Source of the DNA: Pinguiococcus pyrenoidosus
Taxonomy: Eukaryota > Sar > Pinguiophyceae > Pinguiochrysidales > Pinguiochrysidaceae
DNA length: 64,000 bases
Reading direction: 5' to 3'
Assembly: GCA_019677205.1 (NCBI GenBank)
Contig: JAAMXY010001516.1
Location: 124,001 to 188,000, forward strand
The notes beneath the pieces are model-generated. The model did no database searches. It was not told the DNA's origin and worked only from the letters and a program-made list of their open reading frames with translations. The translations under genes were made by a program, and so were the position numbers. This document shows, piece by piece, positions 41,937-53,724 of the stretch (positions within the stretch are counted from its first letter, which is position 1; every line of letters begins with the position of its first letter).

Positions 41937-42640
41937 CGTCCGCGTCGAAGCCGTATCGCCCGCCTCCCAAGAGTATCCTTCGCCGGCGTTGGATCGACGC
42001 CCGCAACGTACGCGGCGTCACAGATAACCTCAAGTAAGACGCTGGCGGAGTCCCTCGGCGCGTCGCGAGAGTTCCGTTTCCAAGCGGTACGGAGCGTCCT
42101 TCCCAGATCCTCCAGACTCCCAGAGAACGCACAGCCGGCTCGGACGGGCTGCACTCCCGGAGCCTCGTCTCCAACTGCCCGGCGCTTGTGCTCTGCTGGG
42201 GCGCCGCACCGAATCGGGGTGTCCTGTCGGTGCGCGCGGGCACTTCGGGCTGGGGAGTTGGATCTCGGTTGTGCTCGAGGCGGTAACCTGGGCGTCCTAT
42301 GCGCGAAGAGCGCCGATGGATGCAGTGGCTGAGATTCCGAGACGAGTGATTGGTAGAATCAAATTTTACTTTTCGGGCTGTCGTTGTACCCCCTGACTGG
42401 TGGGGTACCCCCGCATCATGCCAACTGGTACTCCTTACTATCTCATACTACCTACCTAGGTCTACCTACTGGTAGGTAGTAGGTACTCTTTCTGAACTGT
42501 TTGCTGACTTCTGAGTTTCATCGAAGTTCCAAATGTCGGCGACTGTCATTTGCGCCGCCTTGAGACGGGACACTTGGCTCAGAGGCACGGTAGAATGGGC
42601 TTGGGCATGCAAGAGGACGAAAGCAACGGAAGGACACTCC
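41937..42640. other. Intergenic spacer
   Basis: About 700 bp between the start of the TMEM184-like gene and the stop of the coiled-coil/LRR gene, both on the - strand. It contains the inverted repeat at 42447-42481 and otherwise no supported coding sequence. Confidence 0.4.
42447..42481. repeat. 11-bp inverted repeat, potential hairpin
   Basis: TACTACCTACC at 42447-42457 is the exact reverse complement of GGTAGGTAGTA at 42471-42481, with a 13-nt loop that itself contains further CTACCTACT copies. It could form a hairpin in DNA or RNA; role unknown. Confidence 0.8.
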
Positions 42641-45600
42641 TTAGTGTCGAGCTGGGTCCTCCTCGTTTGGCAAGCTGGATCGGACGGGGGAATTGCTAGG
42701 GCTGTTGGGTGTCGTCCTCTCCTCGGAGGTGCGCAGATCGGCCGCGCGGGCCGCTTGCTCGTCCGCTGCCTGACCAGGCTGCAGCGGTGGCAAGTCTCGC
42801 CGTCGGCGTTGGCGCAGGCGGTCGTGGATCCGCTGAGAGCCTAGCGTTGCACTCACATCCAGGCCTCCTGCGCGGCCCTGCCACCCAGCTTCCCTATCAA
42901 CGTGTCGCGCTCTCTCGGCGTCTTCGTGCTCCCTTCTCTGCCTGGCTCGATTGCTCTCCTCCTGCCGCCTGGCCTCGGACCCGCGGCGCCGCGGCTTGGC
43001 CTTCGAGCGCTTCTTCGACTTCGCGACTGGCGGCGACGTCGTCGGCGACGCCAGTGAGTGCGGGGCCTCCTGCGCGGAGCTCAGGGCTGGACGAGTCTTG
43101 GAGAAGAGCGGACCCGCCGCGTCGAGATCTTCGTCTTCGTCGAGGCCTCCCGAGTGCCGCAGCTGCGGAGTGTTCTCCCGAGCATCCACCACGCACACGG
43201 TGGCCACCGTCAGGACCGGCACGTCCTCTGCCGGTGCCGCTGGATCGGACTTCCCAGGATCCGGCGAGCGGTTCCCACGCGGTGCGGCCCACGTCCCCGT
43301 ACCAAGCGCCTCCACCTAGACGAAGCCACGAATGTTTTTCGCGAGAGCCGTCAGTCTTCGTTTCTCCAGCGTTCTGCATCCACGTCTCAGCTGTCTGGTA
43401 CCTTGCCCCCGGCATGTACAAACACGTGGCGGACGCGCTCGGCCCTTTCCAGCGCCTCGGCGATCGCCTTCACGCCAGACTTGCTAACCCGATTTCCCCT
43501 CAAGTCCACGTGGCGTAGTGCAGATCGGCCACTGAGCACCACGCCGAGAGCTCGAGCGCCGTCGTCCGTGACGGCGTTGCCCCGAAGGTTCACCTCGACG
43601 ATCGTCGTGTTGCCTCGCAGAAGCGCAGCAAGCGCGTGTACCTCTTCGTCCCCCAGTCCTGACTCGGGGAGCTGCAAGATCCCCTGGGCTGCGGCCTGAT
43701 GGATGGTGTCGTCCGGAACGCCGCTGGCGATGGCGACCGTGGATTTCACGGCATGAACGTATCGCAACAGTGTGCGCCGCTTTGCGTCCTCCTCCTTGGC
43801 CAGCCGCTCCTGCAGCATGGCGCCCTTGCGTTGCAGCAGCTGAATGCTCCGTTCCCGCAACGCCACGGTATCTTCCAACGCGCCGCGGGACTCCTCGTCC
43901 TGCATCTGTGAGCTATAGAGCCTCGCGAGATGCTCCACGGCCATCTCTTTGAAGCGCATGCCTTTCTGGGCTCTCTTCAAGAAGGCATTCGCCTGCTTCT
44001 TCTCCAACCACAGACGATACGGCGGCGTCCTGCCCTTGAGCAGAAGCAGCCCGAGTGCCGGCTTGGACTCGACGTAGAAGCGCAGCCGATCATCTTCCTT
44101 GTCGAACGTCTCCGGTCTCTGCTCCTCGTCGTTTGGATCCTTCTCAGTCTCCGCCTTCAGCCTGGCAAGCGCCTCGTACTTCGCGCGGAGCTGTTCCAGC
44201 TCGTCGCTCTTCACTCTGACGGTGTGAGTGATGACCCGGTTGGACTCGCCGGTTTCCTCGACTTTCCGAAGCAGATCCTCGTTCCTCGTGGCCAGAGCGC
44301 GGATCTGCGCTTCCATGCGCTTAATCTCCTCCTTGTGCAACACCTTGACCTCTTCGTCGCCCTGCATCTTGTTCAGTAGAAACTGGAGGCGGCCGCCGAG
44401 GGTCTTCACCTTCTCCAGCGCTTCGTGCTTCTCTTCCTGCTCCCGGAGGCGAGTCTTCACCTCCTCTCGACATCGAGCACCCAGCTGGCCATTGTGCTTC
44501 TTGAGTGCCTTGATCTGCTCGCTCAGCACCTCTTTGTCCAGCTCGGCCTTGACGCGCGCCTTGCCCTCGCGCGTCGCCTCTTTGATGAGGCGACTGTTCT
44601 TCTTCTTGATGGAAAGCACTTCCTGCTCCTTCCGCCGCAGGGCCTCCATGCTCTTCGTCTTGCCCAGCTCGGCGAGCTTTAGGCGCTCCAGCAGCTGAAA
44701 GACCTTCTCAGCCATCTCGCGCAGCTGCTCACTGGAATCGCGCGCCTCCGCTTCCATGCGAAGGCGCTCTTGCTCGGACTGCTCCACCTTCGCCTTGAGC
44801 GTCTTGACGCTCTCCTCCAGGTTCCCGACGTCCACCAGTAGCTTCTTGTTGGCGTCCTCCTGAGCCCGTCGAGCACGCGTCTCGACTTGGAGCTGTGTCT
44901 GCAGCTCCACGTTCTTCGCGTGCAAGGTGCGCAGCTTGTCCTCCATCCCAGCCACGGCGTCCTCCGCCTGGCGGGTGGACTCCTCTTGGCCCTGCAGCTT
45001 CTCCAGCATCTGGTACTGCTTCTCCTTGCGAACTCGAAGCTGCTCCTGTAGCGCCTCCAGCTCGACAGAGGTCTTCATCTTCAGCTCCGCATTCTGGGAC
45101 TTCAGCTGCTCGACTTCCGCCCGAAGAAGCCGCACTTCTTCGGCGCGAAGCTGCCCTTCTCTCGCCGCCGTCGCCGCCAGCTCCTCATGCGTCTTCGCCG
45201 TCGCCAGCAGGCTGCCATACTTCGCCATGAGATCCTCCAGCTCTTTCTTGTATCCCTCGTTCTCATTGTGCAGCTTCGCCGTCTGCGCCTCCTCCGTCTC
45301 CAGGAGGCGCAGCAGCTCGCTGTTCTGGTCGGACAAGATCTTCAGCTGCCGATCCTTCTCAGAGGCCTCGACCTGGATCTTCTTGAGCTGATTCTCCGCC
45401 GCTCGAGCCTTGTTCTGGAGCTCAAAATTGTTGCCTTGCAGCACACCATTCTCCTCCTCGATCGCAAGCTTTTCCACCTGAAACGGAGGCCGCCGAATGA
45501 GTCAGGCAGGCAAGACGCGGAGCTCATCTCCCCTTCGCGGCGGATTTCGCACCTGGATGCCATTGGCCTCTTGCTCCACCTGGTCCAGGCTGGCCAGAAG

Positions 45601-45816
45601 CGAGTTGTTCTGCTCTGTTAGGATCCGGATCTGCTCATCCTTCATCTTCAAGGCTTCGTTCGCTCGGGACTCCCTCGCGAAGCGAAGGGCCTCAGCATCC
45701 TTGGGAATGCTCATTTCCGAGGAGGACGCCCTGCCTCTCGGCGGACCAGCAGCTTCGCTCGGTCGGCACGAGGCCCCTCCGCGTGCCCCAGCAGATGACG
45801 CCATCTCCTCACACAA
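42641..45816 (-). CDS. Long coiled-coil protein with leucine-rich repeats
   Basis: Three exons, 45816-45553, 45477-43402 and 43315-42641, join in phase and give up to 1004 residues; the ATG at 45714 (MSIPKDAEALRFARESRANE) is a likely alternative start. About 500 residues are continuous coiled coil. A conserved-looking globular linker follows (RLRFYVESKPALGLLLLKGR, PPYRLWLEKKQANAFLKRAQ). Then come two to three RNI-type leucine-rich repeats (GLGDEEVHALAALLRGNTTI, VEVNLRGNAVTDDGARALG, LRHVDLRGNRVSKSGVKAIA). The last exon encodes a disordered Arg/Glu-rich tail. The architecture resembles flagellar or basal-body coiled-coil/LRR proteins of protists, but I cannot name the family. Confidence 0.75.
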
Positions 45817-46029
45817 GCCGTTGCCGCGGATGTGCCATCTCAGGCAGCCCTCCTACGTTTCCCTGCCGTGCCACATCTGCACCCCCGGGTTTCTGGGCTT
45901 GCCGCACTGCCCATCCTCGGGGAAACTTGGCGCTACATCGAAACCGTTCGGTGCCGGGGGGAGGAGGCGCCCGGAAGCCCGGAAGGCCGTGTTGGAAAGC
46001 CGTGTGCGAGCCCAACCGCTCTGCAGAGT

Positions 46030-46200
46030 CCAAAGATTTGAGATTTGATCCATATTTTGATATGCTTTAAGCATATAATCCAGTCTCTGATGATCGAGGA
46101 CAAACCATTGGTTCATCAATAGGTACAGGATCGATCTGGTTTATGCTCTTTGCGAAAATGATCGTGTTTTGCTTTGAGATCAGCTGATGGGCGATATTTT
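46030..46200. other. AT-rich intergenic segment
   Basis: About 170 bp with raised A/T (for example TTTGATATGCTTTAAGCATA) between the start of the coiled-coil/LRR gene and the 3' end of the A34.5-like gene. TGCTTTAAGCA is a short perfect palindrome around the central A/T. The rest of the spacer 45817-46355 shows nothing supported. Confidence 0.55.
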
Positions 46201-46355
46201 TTTCACGCCGATTTCCCTCAAGTACTTTCGCCTGAGCGGTGCCACGTTTGCACCCAAGCTGGCAGCGTCAGCGTTGCCACGAGATGGAAGAGCTGGTAGA
46301 GCAAGCATGATGCGGTTGGAGCGAGATGGAAAAGTTTGTACAGGATACGACGTCT

Positions 46356-47197
46356 TCAACCATTCGATTTCTTCCGCTTCTTTCGAGCTTTCGGCTCCGC
46401 TGCCTTTTCCGCGCTCCTCGTCTTCTTTCGCCTTGATTGCGGAGATGCTGCGCCCTTCTTCTTCTTCTCGTGCTTCTCTTTGTGCTTCTCTGGGGTTTCT
46501 ACCGCTTCCACCGGTTCCACCGTTTCTTGTCTTCGACGATCCGTCGCCGGAGTTCCCGGCGTCTCCGGCTCCGCCGTCTCGGTCTTTTTCCGACTCTGTG
46601 GGACTTTTTGCTTCCCCCGACGGCGCTTCTGGAGCTCACGCAGATCCAATGCTGATCCCAGCGGCCGGAACACCGGTCGAAGCCCTGGAATCTGGGCCGG
46701 CGCTTGGTAGGGAAGCCGAAAGGCTTTGTCGACGTCTCGCTTCGCCTCGCCGAGATCCGGGAGCTCAGAGGCGGCCAGAAGCTTCACAAATGGAGACGCC
46801 AACTGCAGCAAGGAGATAGACGTCAGTGGTGGAGGTGGAGGTCCGACCGAGGCGAGGAAAATGGCGCCAGCTTACACTGTACGAGGCTTTGCCGGGATCG
46901 GCGATCGCTGCTCGGATACTCTCATACTCGGCCACGGTTCCTTCGTGCACTGCATAAGCCGGTCCCTCTGTGCCGCCTATCTGGAATGAACCCTCGTCAC
47001 CCACTATGAAGGCCTTTTGTAGAGCTCAGGGAAGCCGCTGTACTTACCTTGCAGACCGATTTCCCAGGCTCGGGACTCTCTCCGTCGACAAGCTGTGCGA
47101 GCGCGTCCTTCCAAAGGGCCGCGTCGAAGCCTTGAGGTGCCCGAAGCAGCCACAGCTCCTTGCCGTCCCCCGAGATATCTTCCGCCGTGAGCGGCAT
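46356..47197 (-). CDS. Possible RNA polymerase I subunit A34.5/PAF49-like protein
   Basis: Three exons, 47197-47048, 47013-46876 and 46802-46356, join in phase and give 244 residues. The N-terminal half (DGKELWLLRAPQGFDAALW, FIVGDEGSFQIGGTEGPAYA) reads like a compact beta-rich domain with the WLLRAP motif seen in RPA34/PAF49 proteins, and the C-terminus is a long Lys/Arg/Glu tail (KHKEKHEKKKKGAASPQSRR) with nucleolar-localisation character, as in that family. A34.5 dimerises with A49 on RNA polymerase I. The first intron is only 34 nt. Similarity is short and this remains a hypothesis; a generic nucleolar protein is the alternative. Confidence 0.45.
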
Positions 47198-47479
47198 GTC
47201 CTACAGGCGGCGCAGTGGCGCAACGGCGCAACGACGCCAACTCCAGGCGAGCAGTCCGGTCGCGTGTTCATGGTGGATAATACACGTAAATTAATGCAAG
47301 TGTACTGCGAGAATCTATATGCTATCTGTAGCTTATCCGTGCATTCTTTGCATGTTTTACAAGTTGCTGTTTGCGCCCCATCTTTTGAGGGACACGCGCG
47401 CGCACTTCCCGCGCCACCCGTCGCTCTTTTCCTCGAAGTCAAGCCTCGAGAAGCGCTCGAAGAACCCTAGCAAAGAAGA
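47198..47479. promoter_or_regulatory. Divergent spacer upstream of clpP
   Basis: 282 bp between the divergent starts of the A34.5-like gene and ClpP, with a mildly AT-rich patch at 47275-47370. No specific motif identified. Confidence 0.35.
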
Positions 47480-48495
47480 ATGGCCCTCAGAATCGCAATC
47501 GTGGCGCTCCTGTGGGGCGCGGCCGCCGGCTTCCGCGTGGCCACTCCTCTCGGGCGCCGAACAAGGTGGATACGGCCTGGACGCCCGTGTTTCGCCTTCT
47601 GTTCGTCTCACGCTAGTTTCCTAACCCTGTTTGGGGGCCGAAGCGCTCTGCGCATGAGCACACCGCAGGAGCCAGAACCTGAAGTAGATCCGAGGCGCCG
47701 GGACCCCGATCGCAACGACCCCATTCCGGTTCGCATGCCCGTGGTGGACGTCGGCGACGGCCAGATGGACGTCGTGTCGAGGTGATGTGAAGGATGCATA
47801 ACCTTTTGGGAGCTGGGAGGCAACGGCTGCGGGCTCACCTCGGGAACACAGGCTTCTGCAGGACCGCGTTCTCTTGCTTGGGCAGCAGGTGAACGACGAC
47901 GTCGCCAACGTTTTGGTGGCGCAGCTTCTTTATCTCGCCAGCGAGGACCCGGAGAAGGACATCACGCTGTACATCAACAGCCCCGGAGGCTCCGTGTCGG
48001 CTGGCATGGCCATCTTCGACACCATGCAGTACGTCCCGTGCGACGTCGCGACCGTATCCTTCGGCCTCGCGGCCTCCATGGGCGCGTTCCTGCTCGGCGC
48101 TGGCGCGAAGGGAAAGCGCCGTGCGCTCCCCAACGCGCGTATTATGATTCACCAGCCGCTTGGGGGAGCGCAGGGCCAAGCTGCCGATGTGGAGATCCAG
48201 GCCAAGGAGATCCTCTACATCCGCGAGATCCTGAACGGGTACATGTCGGCGTTCACGGACCAACCCATCAAGAAGATCGAAGCGGACTGCGACCGCGACT
48301 TCTTCATGACTCCGGAAGAAGCCGTCGAGTATGGACTGATCGATGAGGTAAGGCGAGGGAGCAACTGCTCATGACTTGTGGGGATCTTCTGCCCTGGTCG
48401 TTCACATCTGTCTTGGCATGATCCAGGTTGTCAAGACGAAGACCAGCCACATTGCGAAGCCCCCCATGCCGGATCTGGAAGAGTTGTTTGTCTAG
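47480..48495 (+). CDS. clpP: ClpP protease subunit, nuclear-encoded and plastid-targeted
   Basis: Three exons, 47480-47781, 47852-48347 and 48427-48495, join in phase (introns 70 and 79 nt) and give 288 residues. The catalytic core is complete: Ser in [15 protein letters not shown], His in [14 protein letters not shown] and Asp in [40 protein letters not shown] is the substrate-binding strand. The ~95-residue leader starts with a signal peptide ([17 protein letters not shown]) followed by [13 protein letters not shown]: a phenylalanine right after the predicted cleavage site and then a basic stretch, the bipartite signal of complex red plastids. ClpP forms the proteolytic chamber of the stromal Clp protease with ClpC chaperones. 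Confidence 0.95.
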
Positions 48496-49151
48496 GCCGT
48501 GCCCTGTAGAGCGTATCGCCGCGTGGGGACGTCGAGGACTGGCAGCGGTAGGTTGTCAGTGCGTGTCGAGGGGTCCAGCTGCCCGGCAACGACCGAGAAG
48601 CTTCACACTTGCTCGCTAAGAGAATGGTGAATTTTGCGCGATCGTCTCGTGGAAGATCCTAAGCAAACGGCTTGTTGTGTGCTCCGAAAGAGCACCCAGT
48701 GTGCTCAGAATGTTCCACCTCCAGCGGATGGATGAACACCGCTGGCTTCCCCCCGGAAGGTCTCCTGCTGGATCCCCCCGGCAGATGGACTACACAGACT
48801 TGACAAAGCTACCCTACAACACCACGTTGAGCCAGCGACATGCTTGCCAAACAGAGCGCATTCAGGCTCATCCTCGTATTGAGTTTTCCCTGCCGATGCG
48901 CTCACACAGCCGATTCTCCTCGGTTCTCAAAAGATGGCACCGAGGCCTGCGGTCCCGATTGCAACCTCTGTTTCATTCCTGCCAGCCTGGTGCCCCGCTG
49001 TCCAGGGCGGAATGAAGTGACCTCGTCTCGCTCCTGCAAAGCCCTCTTCTTTGTACAAGGCAAAAAAAAAAATGCGCTGACTACGCGTCCTATGTGTGAT
49101 TCCGCTACCACACAGTGTTTGTGAACAGGAGAGCAGTTCCCGTGGTCTTCG
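48496..49151. other. Intergenic spacer between convergent genes
   Basis: About 650 bp between the stops of ClpP (+) and an LRR protein (-). No supported coding sequence, RNA gene or repeat was seen. Confidence 0.4.
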
Positions 49152-51190
49152 TCAAAGCGTGATCGGGAGTCCCGTGCCATACTGAAGATCACGTTGCTGA
49201 TACAGCCTTGCCGAATTCCGGAAGGCTGCAAGGGCTCGCATGTTGGTCCTGGACTCCACCCCATCTTCGTTCAGGCAGAGATACCACGGAAAGGTCGGCC
49301 AGAAACGCCAAAGCCGAACTCCAAAAAGCATCTGCAGCCGTGTTTTGCCCCCGGTGCGAATCAGCGAGTTCACGAATGCTTGCTGGACATTCGGGGAGAA
49401 TACATCGTCGAGCTCGGGGCCGTACTGAGCAAAAGAGCGGTCGAGAAAGGCCTTGATTAGTCGGCGATGGAGGCGCTCCCGGCAGCAGTCTGATCGGGTC
49501 CAGAGCCTCAACACGTCCTCCCCGCTGCCCCACTTTCCGTCGAGCCGGCGTCCAGTCCGACTTACCGCGGAAAGGTGAAGCACTTCAAGGCTCTCGCAGA
49601 GCGCAAAGGCGTCTGCCACCGCAAGGCGTCCGGCATCCGTCAAGCTTTCAACTCCGAGAATTCGGAGGTTCCTCAAGCATTGCATCAGGCCGAAACTCTG
49701 GGCAAGAAAGATCACTGCGCGATCTTTGATGTCTCCTGTGGAGCACGACTTGCTGTCAGAGCGTCTTGGCGACTGGCGTGGGCGACCTCCGCGAGGGTGC
49801 CTTGCGAATCTGTGGTACCCGTCCCCAGGATCCGATACGTACCTTCCAAGCGCAGCGTCCCCAGCCTTTTCAGCTTCGTGAGCTTCTCAAACACCGGGAT
49901 GATGCCCGTCGGACCGATGTCGCACCTCTCCAACGACAGCCACTCCAGATTCTCGACCATGGGCAACACTCGTGAGAGCAGATTGGCGCCCTGATCACCT
50001 GATACCGGAAACGCATCAGCATCCACTTCTTCTATGGCAACGGCAAGCGCAACCAGGAAGAGTAAAAAGCGAATGAAGCCCTTTGGGGAGGGAGCGGTGT
50101 TCCGCGGCAGGTCCAAGAAGGGTTAGGCGCACGCCCCGGGCAGACCAGCTCGGGGCTACTCCGATGGATACCAAGAGAAGAGGGTTCTTCAAAGATCACT
50201 CACCTAGCTGGCATTGCTTCAAGGACAGCGACTGGAGTCGTGGAAAAGAAACCAAGGCGTTGCAGAAGCGCTCCACGAGGTAGACATCCCACAAGACGTA
50301 GGTGAAGGAGATGTGCAGAAGGAACCTCAGGTCTCCACAGCTCATGGCCATGACGACGTTCTCAACGGCCTCGACTGCGCGGGCATACTGCTGAGCGTTC
50401 GGCCCGATGCTCTGCAGCTCAAACTGCATCAGGCCGGTCATGGCTTTGGTCGCCAGTGCATCTGTGAGGCCATTGAGGACACGGAAGTCTAGTCTGGCCA
50501 TGTCCACCGAGACTCGAGACACGTGCGCCTTTGGCAGGTGTGTCGAGAGGGTGGAGACGATCGCGGCACCATTGGCATCGTCGCCAGTCCAACCCTGGAG
50601 GACGAAGGATACTGGTGGGGTCTCCGGCTCCGGCGGCCAACCATCGATGTCAAGTGCGACGTCTCTGATCACTGCGAAGGGAGGCTGAATCACGCTGGCG
50701 CCAAACGCCCTCTCCAAAGCTCTCCGGGACTGCAGACCGTCAGAGGAAGCTCAGTGCGGCGCAGGAGCACACACAAGGGACGACACGAGCGCGTGGGCAG
50801 CCGTACCTCGCTGATCTGCCTCTCCCTGTCCTCCAGGAAGCGAGACCTCGAGCGCGCCGAGCGCTCGCCGGAGGTCTGAGAGACGCTGTCCTCCTCCGTG
50901 TCCTCCTCAGCCATCAGGCTCTGCGTGACTGGGTTTTCAGGAGCGTCCGCGGTCGCTCCGGCGCTGGGAAACATGAGGAGGGGCGGGCGGAAGGTCGCGG
51001 CACTCAAGCCATGTGCTCGCGGCGAAGCCAGCCTCATTGGAGCGATGGCGGAGACGAGAAGTCTCCTCAGGACCTCAGCGTGGATTTTCCGTGGTTCGTG
51101 CCAGAAAGCGGAGGGTTCTTTCTCGGATCTTGCCGAGGGTTCTTCTTGAGCCAATGAGGGGGCGCTCCGCGTGGACTTGCCAGCGTACAT
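49152..51190 (-). CDS. Leucine-rich-repeat protein, multi-exon
   Basis: Exons 51190-50807, 50729-50204, 49998-49843 and 49735-49152 join in phase and give 549 residues. The start could also be the internal ATG at 50917 (MAEEDTEEDSVSQTSGER). After a disordered acidic leader, the rest has irregular leucine-rich repeats that become continuous only when spliced: LQSLSLKQCQLG-DQGANLL, LEWLSLERCDIGPTGIIPVF, LGTLRLEG-DIKDRAV, LRNLRILGVESLTDAGRLAV, LEVLHLSA. The C-terminal ~130 residues are non-repetitive (LRLWTRSDCCRERLHRRLI, LWRFWPTFPWYLCLNEDG). A 33-nt GT-AG stretch at 49533-49565 is in frame and may be a retained or optional mini-intron. Function unknown. Confidence 0.7.
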
Positions 51191-52048
51191 CGCCTTTCAA
51201 CGGCGACATGATGTGGACTTCATGTCGAGCTCGAAGGCCTTCAACTGGCCGCATCCCCCTCGGTGGTCGCCGGCTGAAACTGTGCAATAGCCTTGCAAAA
51301 GCAAGTCCCGGAAAGACTGGCTACTGGCGTGATCTAGCCAATCGTGGGCTTCCGAAGGCGATCGAGTCGCAGACTTTTCAAGCAACCGTGACCAACACGA
51401 TTGATTGCTGCTACCGTTGGCCACTAGCGTCTTCAGTCGGCACGCGCATGGACGAACCATTCTCGGAGATTGTGCCTCGCCAACACACGTCAGCGATGAA
51501 GTTGTGGGGTTTGGTTAGGTTTGCTTTGGCTTGTGGTAGCGCTGAAAGCCCCCTTGATTTGAGCGCTCAGGCCAGCCTGCCCACGCTGCCCACGCTGCCC
51601 ACGCTGCACGCCAAGTCAACGACTAAATCATAAATCATGCAGTTGTAGTGTAGTTTCAAAGGACTGAGGACTGATGGTCACTGACCTTGAGCCCACAATG
51701 TACGTACCGGGTTCCTGATCGCTCTTGGCGGAGCGATCTCCTGATTGGCCAGGACCAACGATCCATCGAAATTGATCCTGTACTGTAATGGATCAACGCA
51801 CACGTTGATGACCGTTCACAACAGTAAATTCTAATTGATACAATGATTTTACAATAAAGATAAATATAACAAAGATGTTCATTTCATCGATTTTAGACTC
51901 GGTCCCAGGAACCAGAATTGACGTTTTCGAGCCGCTTCCCCAGAAGCTAGCGGGCGCAATGCCGACAACGAAGGGATGATGCAAAGGAGGACGGGCGCGC
52001 GGATGCGGAGGTCAGTTGGTTCTAGCACCTGTAGGGCACGGCACCAGC
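51191..52048. other. Intergenic region with AT-rich island and short repeat
   Basis: About 860 bp without a supported gene. It contains three tandem CCCACGCTG units at 51580-51606 and an AT-rich stretch at about 51780-51900 (for example ACAATAAAGATAAATATAAC). Downstream of the module-repeat gene and upstream of the LRR gene, both on the - strand. Confidence 0.6.
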
Positions 52049-53724
52049 TCAGCCCAGGAGCATGCCGAGGAGGTCTTGCCTGGCCAGGTGCTCCTCGACG
52101 GCTTTCTGGCCTGCCCTGGCAACGATTTGCACGGCAGGTACCGAGTATAGGCCGGTCGCTTCCAGGAAACGCCGGGCCCAGGCCACGAAGTCGGTCTCGC
52201 TCACGGAGACCTTCCCCACGGCTTTCTGGGCGCCGACGCCGATCGACACGCTGACCGCCTGGTCACCCTCGATGGCGGGATCCGCGAAGCCGACTTGCTG
52301 TTGCAAGAGAAGCAGAGCGTGAGGGCCTGGAGGTCATGGTCATCCATCAAAGGCCTTCCAAAACTTACGAGGCCGGCGCCAGACGCTGGTCCTTGCGTCT
52401 CGAAGACCTCGGCGTCGCGAAAGACGTCAGGAGCTCGGTCGAGCTCCTGGAAAAGCTCTTGGACCAGCACCGCGGGAGTTGGCACCTGAATGCTCATAGC
52501 CAGTGTTTTGCCTGCCAGGATGGCTTTTCCGTGCGCGCTCAAGCCGCTGAACACCGGCTCGACGCAGGACGACCCCTCGCCGAGAAGCGCACAGAGCTCT
52601 TTCGCCTGCTCGAATCGGTTGCCGTCTCGGACCAGCTCGATATCGACCTTCCTGTCGTTCACGACGAGATGGATGACTGCCGTGCTCTCCGGTGACTCCT
52701 CGGGTTGGCCCGGAAGCCTGGTGTGCTGCTCCGTGGCTCTTGTGCTGGGCTCAGATCCCTTGACCAACTCGCCAAGTGCGCGGCGAAGCGTGTCTTGGTC
52801 ACGGGAACTGCTTACACCATAGAAGGCGCAGAAGGTGCCCACGGCGTCATCGATTCGCTGTCCTTCACGCATTGTCAGTACGTGCATCTGATCGCCAATC
52901 ATGACATCGAGCGTCGCAACCACAGGCGCCTGGTCGTCCCGAGCCTGGCGGTGGGCGTCGGCGTCGGCGTCGGCGTCAGCGGCATCAGCGTCGGCGTCGG
53001 CATCGGCATCGAGCGGGCCCCTGCTGGTTTTGACGGAACCCCGCGCTTCTTTGTCCCCTGCTGCCTCTGCGCCGGGCCCATCAGTTGTGTTCGCCTCTCC
53101 CAGGTCTCTGTGAGATTCACCGAAGGGAGCCCCGCCGATGGCTTCTGTCTCGTGTTTGACCGGGTGCTCCTTGAGGGCGGGCGCGGGAAGAGCGGCAATC
53201 CGGCGAAGGACTTCTTCAGTGAGAGCGGGCCTTGCGGCCGGGCTGATCTGGTGCATTGCGCAGAAAATGTCGATCGTCGTCTGCGCCGCGATGCCTTTGC
53301 GGATGACCAGCGTCTTCTCCACTCCTTGGAGTATCTACGAGGTTTAGCGCTTAGCACCCTTCCACCCTCGGCGGCCAGAAGCTGCATCGTCGCTTTTCCT
53401 CACCTCCACGGGAATCCGAAGCAACTCAGGAGCCTTCCTAGGCGTGACGGTGCTATTGACGTCTGCGCCCTCTGCCGCGTAGATCTGCTTCCAGAGCTCA
53501 TCCTGCATGGCACGGCGATCGACGTCGCTGCACGGAAGGCGCTCCTTGCAAAAGGCTGCCACAGCCTCTGCGATCCCGTCTCCGGCAAAGAGCTGCAAGG
53601 CTTCCGCCGGTGCAGAAGAGCCGGGAACGGAGATCCGGAGGCGAGCTAGAAGTCGTGGCTCGGAGGAGCCTCCAAGGACGCAGCCAAGAAGGCAACAGAG
53701 CCTCAGGAACCTACGCGTCACCAT
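52049..53724 (-). CDS. Secreted/ER protein of repeated ~60-residue modules
   Basis: Exons 53724-53404, 53334-52369 and 52297-52049 join in phase and give 511 residues; the frame is open upstream to 53853, but MVTRRFLRLCCLLGCVLGGS is a good signal peptide and the preferred start. At least four copies of a degenerate module follow, each a short beta pair, then a helix with a conserved FC or LC: ARLRISVPG...FCKERL, LRIPVEILQGVEKTLVIRKG...FCAMHQ, ATLDVMIGDQMHVLTMREG...FCAFYG, IHLVVNDRKVDIELVRDG...LCALLG; a fifth degenerate copy (VSVSIGVGAQKAVGKV) ends the protein. Between copies lie disordered linkers, one an (Asp-Ala)n run. The module recalls small ubiquitin-like or PB1-like folds attached to some algal glycosyltransferases, but no enzyme domain is present. 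Family not recognised. Confidence 0.65.
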
